In this document: positions 1 to 5,326 of the stretch, piece by piece
How positions within the stretch are numbered: the first letter of the stretch is position 1
Layout of the letters: the number at the start of each line of letters is the position of its first letter
Origin: Terriglobales bacterium
GTDB lineage: Bacteria; Acidobacteriota; Terriglobia; Terriglobales; Gp1-AA117
Direction: 5' to 3'
Assembly (NCBI GenBank): GCA_030150795.1
Contig: JASLFF010000318.1
Span: 1-5,844 of the forward strand
DNA length: 5,844 bases
Position numbers and translations under genes: made by a program
The notes under the pieces: generated by a model
Told to the model about the DNA's origin: nothing
The model's database searches: none
What the model saw: the letters and a program-made list of their open reading frames with translations, nothing else

Positions 1-530
1 TAGAGCACTGGCCGCGCCTGTACTGCAGAGAGCCCGTCCTCTACCGACTGGGGAAAGCGCATTGCCAGCGCCATGGCCAATGCGCTGAAGTTGGCCTCAT
101 TGCCGCCACTGGTGAAGGTGCCGTCGAATGGCCTGTCCCAGCCAACGCGCTCGCCCATCCAGCGCACGGTTTCGCGCTCAATCCGCGCGGCCAACTGTGA
201 GCGGGCCAAACTGGCAAGTTGCGGATTCAAGGCCGCCACCAGCGCTTCCGCCAGTACTGCCATGTAGGTTGGCGTGGGATTCATCAGGCCAAAATAGTTG
301 GCGCTGGGAACGTGGAAGCCCTGGGCGATCATCTCTGAACATAGATTGTCCAACACGATTGCGGCATCTTCGCCAAGCTCCGGCAGCGGTTCACCAAGAT
401 CGGCAAACGTCCGCAGCTCTTCAGGAAGTTGGACAGGACGCTGCGCCAGGCTGGAAAAATATTCATCAATGCGGTCAATCAGCTTATAACCAAGCCGGCG
501 GCGTGTTTCGGAATCAAAGTCGAAGGGCAT
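1..530 (-). CDS. Group II pyridoxal-phosphate-dependent decarboxylase, N-terminal part (partial)
   Basis: The minus strand from 530 to the window edge reads open for 176 residues, beginning MPFDFDSETRRRLGYKLIDR. Visible family marks are a short N-terminal helix region, a segment HVPSANYFGLMNPTP (residues 73-87) like the HPxFFGxxNP stretch of aromatic-amino-acid and glutamate-type decarboxylases, and TSGGNEANFSALAMALA (140-156), the conserved TSGG-EAN motif that contacts the cofactor phosphate. Enzymes of this group remove the alpha-carboxyl group of amino acids such as aromatic amino acids, glutamate or diaminobutyrate, in the cytoplasm. The catalytic Lys and the substrate-deciding half lie outside the window, so the substrate cannot be named. 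ATG at 530 is the first start after an in-frame TAA five codons upstream. No Shine-Dalgarno sequence is visible before it. Family confidence is high; specificity is unknown. Confidence 0.88.
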   Translation of the reverse strand, partial: MPFDFDSETRRRLGYKLIDRIDEYFSSLAQRPVQLPEELRTFADLGEPLPELGEDAAIVLDNLCSEMIAQGFHVPSANYFGLMNPTPTYMAVLAEALVAALNPQLASLARSQLAARIERETVRWMGERVGWDRPFDGTFTSGGNEANFSALAMALAMRFPQSVEDGLSAVQARPVL

Positions 531-815
531 TGGAGTATCGGATTATTTTCTCACTGCGAGGGACTCTTTTTAGTGGTGTCGGCCAAGGAGATGGATACAG
601 GAGATTGTAACTTGGGCGAGGTAGGTGTGGCTCTGCTGCCGACGCGCGAAGGCCATGGCTTGCGCTCACGTCGGGCTGAATCTAAGTCGTGCCTGTTACG
701 TGTCTCGGTGTGGATGAGAAATCACTTTGCGACCGATAAGTCTCGGAGGGGCAGCATTTAACACAACCTTTCGCAAAAAGGCTTGAGTCGGCACAAGGCC
801 GCAGTTTGAAATCCT
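531..815. other. Intergenic gap without a supported gene
   Basis: This 285-bp gap lies between the stop of the RlmJ-like gene (816) and the decarboxylase start (530), both on the minus strand. Open frames crossing it overlap the neighbouring genes and look like no known protein. Just after the RlmJ-like stop, a weak 5-bp hairpin on the minus strand (CCTTT...AAAGG, about 764-783) lacks a proper T-tract, so it is a poor terminator. A TACAAT hexamer on the minus strand (604-609) could be a -10 box for the decarboxylase, but no good -35 sits upstream of it. I see nothing else. Confidence 0.5.
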
Positions 816-1799
816 TTAGTCGATCGTTACATGCACTCGCGGATCTGTCGGTCGGTAACCGTTTCGGGTGAGGTGATCCGTCAGCATCCTGCAATGCACG
901 TTAATCTCTTCTCGCAATGGCCCCACCTGCTCTCTCGGCACCAATACCCACATAGCAAACTGCAACCGCCAACGCCACTTAACGAGCACGATTCGACGTC
1001 CTGCGCCGTGCAGAGCGGATCGAAGGTCCTGGTAACCGTTCGCGACATTCTTGCTCGTGCCGTCCAAGTCTCCATCCGCAGCCTGAAAGGCTCGGCCCCA
1101 TGTCCAGAACAGAATGAATGAGGGAGCATCGGCCTTGCGTCTTATTAATCCATCGACAAAGGCTCGATAGTGGTCGCGTTTTAGCTGGTCCGCAGGTTGG
1201 CGCCAGATCGCAAATGGATCGAGCAGAATCACGTCCTGCCTATGCCAGTCGGCAATGTGTTCCCTTATATAGGCTTCGCCGTCGAAATCCGCGTTGTGCT
1301 CAACTAGCGGCAGGACGCGGGTCATCTCAGGTGTGTAAAGCTGGCGATCTTTCAGAATTGTGCGAAGAATTCCTCGGGTCGCTGCTTGCCCCTCATAGGC
1401 ATCAACCTCATGCTCGCTAGGTTTATCCGCGCCGAGCGCGAAAGCGTTAATTAATGCCGATCCAGCGTACCACTGAACTCTTTCGCGAGCATCCGACCAG
1501 TAGCCAAGGCTGTCCAATATCTCACGCTGCGCGTTATAAAGTAGTATCGATTCTGGCTTGACCGGAGCGGAGTAAAGCCGCGAAAGCATCTTGCGTGTAC
1601 TTTTCTCGTTTGGAATGTAATAGACCCCTCGGCCCGCGTGGCATTCCCTAAGGCGCAGGGTTTGGTGCCAAGGAGGTTGTCTAAGGAGAAATCGGAGCGT
1701 CGCGAGATAAACAGTATGTTTTACGAGATCGCCGCCGTTTCCAGCGTTTCCATTTTCGACATTATCCGGATCGTCCATTAATTTCCAATTCACGGACAT
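816..1799 (-). CDS. RlmJ-like putative SAM-dependent methyltransferase with altered catalytic motif
   Basis: This is a protein of 327 residues if started at ATG 1799. Three stretches line up in order with E. coli RlmJ, which methylates A2030 of 23S rRNA. NAGNGGDLVKHT (18-29) matches its HAGNHADVLKHT. ECHAGRGVYYIP (52-63) matches THAGAGRY, the SAM-binding loop. YAGSALI (111-117) matches YPGSPLI. ILLDPFAIW (191-199) sits where RlmJ has ILIDPPYE, so the usual DPPY catalytic motif of N6-adenine methyltransferases reads DPFA. A late AMWVLVP (282-288) resembles the RlmJ MIVINPP strand. The protein is longer than RlmJ (about 280 residues). The DPF form also recalls TcmP (three-Cys-motif partner) proteins. 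A methyltransferase-like fold is well supported; the substrate and activity are not. An upstream TTG at 1844 extends the frame but has no ribosome site. GTG at 1793 is a rival start. It stands alone, with no partner gene close by. Confidence 0.75.
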   Translation of the reverse strand: MSVNWKLMDDPDNVENGNAGNGGDLVKHTVYLATLRFLLRQPPWHQTLRLRECHAGRGVYYIPNEKSTRKMLSRLYSAPVKPESILLYNAQREILDSLGYWSDARERVQWYAGSALINAFALGADKPSEHEVDAYEGQAATRGILRTILKDRQLYTPEMTRVLPLVEHNADFDGEAYIREHIADWHRQDVILLDPFAIWRQPADQLKRDHYRAFVDGLIRRKADAPSFILFWTWGRAFQAADGDLDGTSKNVANGYQDLRSALHGAGRRIVLVKWRWRLQFAMWVLVPREQVGPLREEINVHCRMLTDHLTRNGYRPTDPRVHVTID

Positions 1800-1807
1800 C
1801 GCCTCCC
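1793..1807 (-). promoter_or_regulatory. Ribosome binding site bearing on the start of the RlmJ-like gene
   Basis: On the minus strand GGGAGG (1807-1802) is only 2 nt from ATG 1799 but 8 nt from the in-frame GTG at 1793. The spacing favours GTG, while codon preference favours ATG. ATG 1811 and TTG 1844 have no comparable site at a useful distance. The true start is therefore either of two codons six bases apart. Confidence 0.5.
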
Positions 1808-1952
1808 ACATGCAGATAAAGAAGACGGTTCCATCACCAGCCAAGTAATAAGACCTAGTGCTCCAACTATTAGGATTCTAGAGCCCTCTTTTGATAGCGA
1901 GTATGATGTTTTGACTACCAGTCAGCAGAGGGTCACAGATTTTTTTGTTGCA

Positions 1953-1972
1953 GGGGAGAAGAGGGGAGAAGA
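1953..1972. repeat. Two-copy purine-rich tandem repeat, 10-bp unit
   Basis: GGGGAGAAGA occurs twice head to tail, followed by a degenerate third start (GGTGA). It follows a run of seven T residues (1940-1946). It is too short to assign a role. Confidence 0.6.
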
Positions 1973-2009
1973 GGTGATGGTAGGATAATTTCGTGTTTTG
2001 TTTGTAGTG

Positions 2010-2029
2010 CGCAGGCGAGGGCGCCTGCG
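2010..2029. repeat. Inverted repeat, 8-bp perfect stem
   Basis: CGCAGGCG (2010-2017) pairs perfectly with CGCCTGCG (2022-2029) around an AGGG loop. A T6 run begins only 11 nt later (2041-2046), so this is not a classic intrinsic terminator. No plus-strand gene lies upstream that would need one. Confidence 0.75.
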
Positions 2030-2054
2030 GTCCACAAGGGTTTTTTATCTTTCT

Positions 2055-2090
2055 AACACCCGGCCTTTTAAGGCCGGGTGTTTGCATTTT
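2055..2090 (+). terminator. Perfect 13-bp inverted repeat, terminator-like on plus strand
   Basis: AACACCCGGCCTT (2055-2067) and AAGGCCGGGTGTT (2070-2082) are perfect reverse complements around TT. In RNA the inner TTTTAA would open as the loop, leaving an 11-bp GC-rich stem. On the plus strand it is followed by TGCATTTT, an imperfect T-tract; the minus-strand side is purine-rich. It could therefore end a plus-strand transcript, yet no plus-strand gene is visible upstream. It may belong to a small RNA or be a dispersed palindromic repeat. Confidence 0.45.
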
Positions 2091-2130
2091 GGGGTTGCGA
2101 CCCTCTGCCGATGCTCTCAGCTTAGGGATC

Positions 2131-2170
2131 GGGTGGGACGCGATGGGACGACATGGGATGAACATAGGAG
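2131..2170. repeat. Degenerate 10-bp tandem array (core TGGGAC/T)
   Basis: Four successive 10-bp blocks read GGGTGGGACG, CGATGGGACG, ACATGGGATG, AACATAGGAG. The TGGGA core is kept in exact 10-bp register in the first three, and the fourth is decayed. Confidence 0.55.
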
Positions 2171-2190
2171 TAGGGGAGGGGTATGCGCAA

Positions 2191-2279
2191 ATTGCCAGAA
2201 TTGCCATGATTGCCGAGATCGCCGAGATTGAAAATCAAGGGCTTACCACTGATCAGCACTGATCACACTGATCGGAAAC
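2191..2279. repeat. Composite repeat module, copy A
   Basis: It opens with four 9-bp units: ATTGCCAGA, ATTGCCATG, ATTGCCGAG, ATCGCCGAG (2191-2226). After a GAAAA-containing linker come three CACTGATC copies (2247-2254, 2257-2264, 2266-2273), ending in GGAAAC. The palindrome TGATCA occurs twice here and could pair with itself (2250-2265). A divergent second copy lies about 120 bp to the right. Confidence 0.65.
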
Positions 2280-2309
2280 AAGCAGATTCTTGATCAGGAG
2301 ACACAGAGA

Positions 2310-2399
2310 ATCGCCGTCATTGGCAGCATCGCGTGACATCGCCGGACCTGAAAAGGCAATCGGAACACTGATCAGCACGGAGGACCACTGATCGAAAAC
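2310..2399. repeat. Composite repeat module, copy B
   Basis: It has the same order as copy A: four degenerate units ATCGCCGTC, ATTGGCAGC, ATCGCGTGAC, ATCGCCGGA (2310-2346), GAAAA (2350-2354), CACTGATCAGCAC (2366-2378, a 13-base identity with 2247-2259), and a last CACTGATCG (2386-2394) followed by AAAAC. GAAAA to the last CACTGATCG start is 36 bp in both copies. Confidence 0.6.
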
Positions 2400-2410
2400 T
2401 AAAACCATTT

Positions 2411-2440
2411 ACCGCGGATTTACGCGGATGAGCGCGGATT
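2411..2440. repeat. Three-copy 10-bp CGCGGAT array
   Basis: ACCGCGGATT, TACGCGGATG and AGCGCGGATT follow each other in exact 10-bp register, all sharing CGCGGAT. Short intergenic CGCGGAT-type arrays of this kind occur in various soil and environmental bacteria, to my recollection. It follows directly after repeat module B. Confidence 0.65.
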
Positions 2441-2504
2441 GGCGGCAAGGCTGAATATCGGAAGATCGAAAGCAAAAACTATCCAACAAAGCAGCCTATC
2501 CAAC

Positions 2505-2531
2505 AAAAAAAGGGCGGCATTACTGCCGCCC
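2505..2531 (-). terminator. Intrinsic terminator of the Spy-like gene
   Basis: Read on the minus strand, GGGCGGCA (2531-2524) pairs with TGCCGCCC (2519-2512) around a 4-nt GTAA loop and is followed at once by seven T residues (2511-2505). It lies 26 nt past the Spy-like stop codon. This is a textbook rho-independent terminator in the right orientation. Confidence 0.9.
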
Positions 2532-2557
2532 AGCCTCTGGAGGGGAGGAGAGAGATC

Positions 2558-3037
2558 CTACTTTGATTGCTGTTTTTGTTCTGCTTGCTTGTTGCTCATG
2601 CGTTCCTGCCGGCGTTGCTGGCGTTCCTGCATGAGTTGAAGCGCCTTCTGCCGTTGCTCTGGAGTAAGCACGGCATAGACTTGCGACCGCATACGTTCTT
2701 TCTCCACAATCAAGTCAGTCATAAGCTGAGCTTGTTTGTTGGCGAAGGTGCGGGCCTGGTTCTCGTCAAAACTTCCGTTCACGTTTGCGTCTTCCGCCTG
2801 TTGGTTCTGGCGGAGCTGCTGCATCATGGGCTTGATCTTGGTCTTTTCGCCGGCCATGATGCCCTTGATCTGGGTTTGCTGGGCCTCAGTCAGGTTCAAC
2901 TGCTTGGTCATATGTTTCAGCATCCAACCATTGTTGCGGCCAAAGCCCATGCCACGATGCTGGGCAAAAGCGGTTGTCGCCAGGCCTGCTGCCAAGGCCA
3001 TTAGAATGGTGGCGATGATGATCGATTTTTTATGCAT
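2558..3037 (-). CDS. Spy/CpxP-family periplasmic protein (LTxxQ motif)
   Basis: This is a protein of 159 residues with a signal peptide: basic MHKK, a hydrophobic stretch (residues 5-22), and a probable cleavage at AFA-Q (25/26). The mature part is Gln-, Met-, Lys- and Arg-rich and mostly helical. It carries the two LTxxQ motifs of the family, LTEAQQ (49-54) and LTPEQR (124-129). E. coli Spy has the very similar stretch LNLTDAQKQQIREIMKG opposite LNLTEAQQTQIKGIMAG here. Family members are small cradle-shaped dimers that prevent aggregation of periplasmic proteins (Spy) or bind and hold back the CpxA sensor (CpxP). Length matches the family (about 160). The start ATG has AAAGGAG with a 6-nt spacer. 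The gene diverges from the CpxRA-like operon, the position of cpxP in enterobacteria, so control by that system is likely. Spy-like or CpxP-like function cannot be separated by eye. Confidence 0.9.
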   Translation of the reverse strand: MHKKSIIIATILMALAAGLATTAFAQHRGMGFGRNNGWMLKHMTKQLNLTEAQQTQIKGIMAGEKTKIKPMMQQLRQNQQAEDANVNGSFDENQARTFANKQAQLMTDLIVEKERMRSQVYAVLTPEQRQKALQLMQERQQRRQERMSNKQAEQKQQSK

Positions 3038-3230
3038 TACCGACTCCTTTTACAATTTGAGTGGCAGCTACATCACCCCGGCACTGCGCCGAGAAACCCC
3101 GCAATGGGCTACCACTAGTGTGAACCCGGCGGGGAGAGAAACAAAGTTATGAGTTGTTAATTCGCGTAGTATGATTCCTTCACGATTCTTAACCACATCC
3201 CGATATCTACAGGGTTTAAGGTGACAACGT
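3038..3230. promoter_or_regulatory. Divergent promoter region between the Spy-like gene and the cpxRA-like operon
   Basis: The 193-bp spacer must carry promoters for both directions. On the minus strand no convincing -35/-10 pair was found for the Spy-like gene. A single GTAAA (half of the enterobacterial CpxR box) occurs on the minus strand at 3049-3053, next to GTAAT at 3036-3040. Because it overlaps the Spy-like ribosome site, it is probably chance. An 8-bp palindrome CACTAGTG lies at 3113-3120. Confidence 0.6.
3147..3175 (+). promoter_or_regulatory. Candidate sigma-70-type promoter for the cpxRA-like operon
   Basis: TTATGA (3147-3152) and TATGAT (3170-3175) are separated by 17 bp. The -10 matches the consensus at five of six positions, the -35 at three. 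Transcription would start near 3182, leaving a leader of about 50 nt. An imperfect inverted repeat, GTTAATTCG (3156-3164) against CGATTCTTAAC (3183-3193), encloses the -10 box and is a possible operator. Confidence 0.4.
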
Positions 3231-3926
3231 ATGGTTTCAGTCCTGCTCATTGACGATGACACAGAGTTAAGCAAGCTGCTGGAGGAGTATCTCCAGAGCG
3301 AACAATTCGATTTGCACGCGGCGCATGACGGGCCCAGCGGTTTGGAAAAAGCGCTGGCAAACAATTATTCCGCTGTGGTCCTGGACGTGATGCTTCCGGG
3401 CATGAGCGGGCTCGACGTGCTCAAGCAGCTTCGGCAGAAAAGCGCGGTGCCGGTACTTATGTTGACGGCGCGCGGCAGCGAACTGGACCGCATTCTGGGT
3501 CTGGAACTTGGCGCGGACGACTATCTGCCCAAGCCTTTCAATCCCAGAGAACTGGTTGCGCGTTTGCGAGCGATCCTGCGCCGCTCAGCCACGGGCGCCA
3601 CGCCTTCAGCTTCGCAGCCGGTCCATCTGGCCGGCGTTGATCTGCATCCGGATTCCCGTAGCGTTACTTGCAATGGAAAGCCTGTAGCGCTTACCGGGGC
3701 GGAATTTGATCTTCTGTATTCCTTTCTTCGCAGTCCGGGCAAAATCATTAGCCGTGAAGACCTCACGCAGGCTGCGCTGGGCAGGCCAATGTCTCCCATG
3801 GACCGCAGCATTGACGTGCATGTAAGCAATCTCAGGCGCAAGCTGGGACCGTATGACGGAGAGCAGGAGCGTATCAAGGCCATCCGTGGCAGCGGCTACG
3901 TTTATCTCCTTCCAGGAGAGCAATAG
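3231..3926 (+). CDS. cpxR: CpxR-like OmpR-family response regulator
   Basis: This protein of 231 residues has a receiver domain (about 1-118) and a winged-helix DNA-binding domain (about 128-229). The acidic pocket is D8/D9, the phosphorylated residue is D52 in VVLDVMLPG, the switch Thr is T79, and the conserved Lys is K101 in YLPKPFN. The stretch ARGSELDRILGLELGADDYL is nearly the same as in E. coli CpxR and strongly favours CpxR among OmpR-type regulators. The recognition helix region is DRSIDVHVSNLRRKL (191-205), and GSGYVY marks the wing. When phosphorylated by the kinase encoded next, it should bind DNA as a dimer and control envelope-stress genes, probably including the divergent Spy-like gene. 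The start ATG has AAGGTGA (3218-3224) 6-7 nt upstream. The stop TAG shares its G with the GTG start of the kinase. The symbol rests on remembered similarity and gene order. Confidence 0.92.
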   Translation: MVSVLLIDDDTELSKLLEEYLQSEQFDLHAAHDGPSGLEKALANNYSAVVLDVMLPGMSGLDVLKQLRQKSAVPVLMLTARGSELDRILGLELGADDYLPKPFNPRELVARLRAILRRSATGATPSASQPVHLAGVDLHPDSRSVTCNGKPVALTGAEFDLLYSFLRSPGKIISREDLTQAALGRPMSPMDRSIDVHVSNLRRKLGPYDGEQERIKAIRGSGYVYLLPGEQ

Positions 3927-3928
3927 TG
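3914..3928 (+). promoter_or_regulatory. Ribosome binding site and coupled GTG start of the kinase gene
   Basis: AGGAG (3914-3918) inside the last codons of the regulator gene is 7 nt before GTG (3926-3928). The sequence TAGTG joins the regulator stop and kinase start with a 1-nt overlap, implying translational coupling. The next residues (KYRSLFLKIFF) begin the first membrane segment, so this start fits well. Confidence 0.8.
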
Positions 3929-5326
3929 AAATACCGCAGCCTGTTCCTGAAAATATTTTTCTGCTTTTGGCTGGCCGCCGCAGCCATGATTGGCGCATTG
4001 AACCTGATGCTCTGGTTTTCTTTTGCTCAGGACCCCAATCCTGAGAGGCGGCGAGGCGCGTTGGGAGAAGCGCTGAACTTGTACGCGGAATCGGCAGTGC
4101 AGGTGTATGACAGCGAAGGCCCACAAGCTTTTGAACAATACGTAAACAGGTCACTTAAAGAAGCCGGTACTGAAATCGAGTTATTCGATGGCGATGGAAA
4201 ATCACTGACTGCACCTACGCCGGCAGAAGCATCTGCGGTTGCGGCTGAGATTAAGGCTACGCAACAACATATTTCGCATGTCACCGAACTGGGGAGGATC
4301 ACCTGGGGACGGGCGGTGGTTGCACCTAGCGGACGTGTTTTTATTTTTGTTACCCGCTTGCGCCAGCCTTACGTTTTTCGCGGCCTGCCTCCTTTAGGTA
4401 TCGCGCTCAGCATTCTGGCGGCTGGCGTGATCTCTTACCTCCTGGCGCTTTACCTCACTTCGCCGGTAAAGAAGTTGAAATTGGTGGTCCAATCTTTTGC
4501 CGAGGGAAATCTGGAAGCGCGCGTTACCCCACAACTCGGAGGCCGCCATGACGAGTTGGCTGATCTGGGCCGCGAGTTTGACCACATGGCTGAGCGCATT
4601 GCCGCGCTTATCTCGTCGCAAAAGCGCTTGCTGGCCGATATTTCCCACGAGCTGCGTTCGCCTTTGGCCCGCTTGACTGTTGCCCTGGCACTGGCGCGCA
4701 AAAACACGACCACCAAGGGCGAATCGGCGCTGGACAGGATTGAAATGGAATCTGAGCGCGTGAATGCGCTGGTGGGACAGTTGTTGGCACTCACGCGGCT
4801 GGAAAGCGGCGCGGAGCGTGTTCCTCCTGAAGTGGTCGCTATGGAAGAACTGCTTGAAGAAGTGATTGACGACGCCAACTATGAAGCAAAGCCGCTGCAT
4901 AAAGAAGTGCGAGTGCTGCAATTGTCGCCCTGCCGTGTGCGCGGATCATCAGAGCTTTTGCGCAGCGGAATTGAAAACGTAATTCGCAACGCTATTCGCT
5001 ACACAGCAGAAGGGACGGCGGTTGAAGTTTCTCTGAGCACGCGGCTCGATCACGCGATTGTTACGGTGCGCGATCACGGCCCCGGTGTTCCCGATTCCGA
5101 GTTGCAGCATATCTTTGAGCCTTTTTATCGCGTGGGCGAAGCGCGAGAGCGCTCCAGCGGCGGCGTGGGTCTGGGGCTTTCGATTGCCGACCGCACTATT
5201 AAGCTGCACGGCGGCACTATCCGCGCGGAAAACGTGAATGACGGCTTGCTGATTACCATTGGCATTCCGCTCTCGGCGGCGCCGGCCGTGGTTCAGCCTG
5301 TGGCTGAGAGGATGCCGGTGGCTTAG
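3926..5326 (+). CDS. cpxA: CpxA-like membrane sensor histidine kinase
   Basis: This protein of 466 residues has the CpxA layout. A first membrane segment (about 7-33) is followed by a periplasmic sensor region of about 120 residues (34-154), a second membrane segment (about 155-177) and a HAMP linker (about 178-230). The H-box is LLADISHELRSPLARL with H241 as phospho-acceptor, the N-box is ENVIRNAIRYT (N355), the G1 box is DHGPGVP (383-389), and the F-box/G2 is IFEPFYRVGEARERSSGGVG running on to LGLS (up to 419). CpxA of E. coli has closely similar QRLLSDISHELRTPLTRL and PFYRTDEARDRESGG stretches. It should autophosphorylate on H241 in response to periplasmic or membrane stress and pass phosphate to D52 of the upstream regulator. 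The Spy/CpxP-like protein encoded divergently is a plausible periplasmic partner. A short Ala/Pro/Val tail (451-466) follows the ATPase domain. The gene ends tail-to-tail with the next, overlapping by 4 nt. Confidence 0.92.
   Translation: MKYRSLFLKIFFCFWLAAAAMIGALNLMLWFSFAQDPNPERRRGALGEALNLYAESAVQVYDSEGPQAFEQYVNRSLKEAGTEIELFDGDGKSLTAPTPAEASAVAAEIKATQQHISHVTELGRITWGRAVVAPSGRVFIFVTRLRQPYVFRGLPPLGIALSILAAGVISYLLALYLTSPVKKLKLVVQSFAEGNLEARVTPQLGGRHDELADLGREFDHMAERIAALISSQKRLLADISHELRSPLARLTVALALARKNTTTKGESALDRIEMESERVNALVGQLLALTRLESGAERVPPEVVAMEELLEEVIDDANYEAKPLHKEVRVLQLSPCRVRGSSELLRSGIENVIRNAIRYTAEGTAVEVSLSTRLDHAIVTVRDHGPGVPDSELQHIFEPFYRVGEARERSSGGVGLGLSIADRTIKLHGGTIRAENVNDGLLITIGIPLSAAPAVVQPVAERMPVA

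Larger units (their letters stand above)
1845..2504. other. Repeat-rich, gene-free intergenic region
   Basis: About 660 bp lie between the RlmJ-like gene and the terminator of the Spy-like gene. The open frames that cross it translate hairpins and tandem repeats and look like no protein. It holds, from left to right, a purine-rich GGGGAGAAGA repeat (1953-1972), hairpins (2010-2029, 2055-2082, 2092-2103), a TGGGACG array, two copies of a composite repeat module, a CGCGGAT array, and a 12-bp direct repeat CTATCCAACAAA (2479-2490 and 2496-2507). No tRNA or other known RNA gene was recognised. The promoter of the RlmJ-like gene should lie in its left end, but no convincing -35/-10 pair could be picked. 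Confidence 0.7.

Noticed and set aside
429..761. 110-residue plus-strand open frame
   Set aside because: About the first 100 bp lie antisense within the well-supported decarboxylase, the rest is in the gap, and no family resemblance or ribosome site is seen.
1878..2207. 109-residue minus-strand open frame across the intergenic hairpins
   Set aside because: Its sequence is a translation of the palindromes and tandem repeats, is rich in Pro, Cys and Lys without any domain, and lacks a ribosome site. It could also not coexist with the drift seen in the repeats.
2191..2440. Possible CRISPR array in the repeat-rich region
   Set aside because: The units are only 7-10 bp, directly adjoining and degenerate, with no spacers of regular length and no cas genes in view.
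3036..3053. GTAAA-N8-GTAAT resembling a CpxR box upstream of the Spy-like gene
   Set aside because: It coincides with the Spy-like ribosome site and start codon, where a regulator would not normally activate, and matches of this length are common by chance.
2567..3152. Plus-strand open frames opposite the Spy-like gene (Leu/His-rich, 145 and 138 residues)
   Set aside because: They are antisense shadows. The minus frame has a signal peptide, LTxxQ motifs, a ribosome site and a terminator.
3606..4154. 182-residue minus-strand open frame antisense to the regulator and kinase genes
   Set aside because: The plus-strand frames carry all diagnostic two-component motifs, and the antisense frame shows none.
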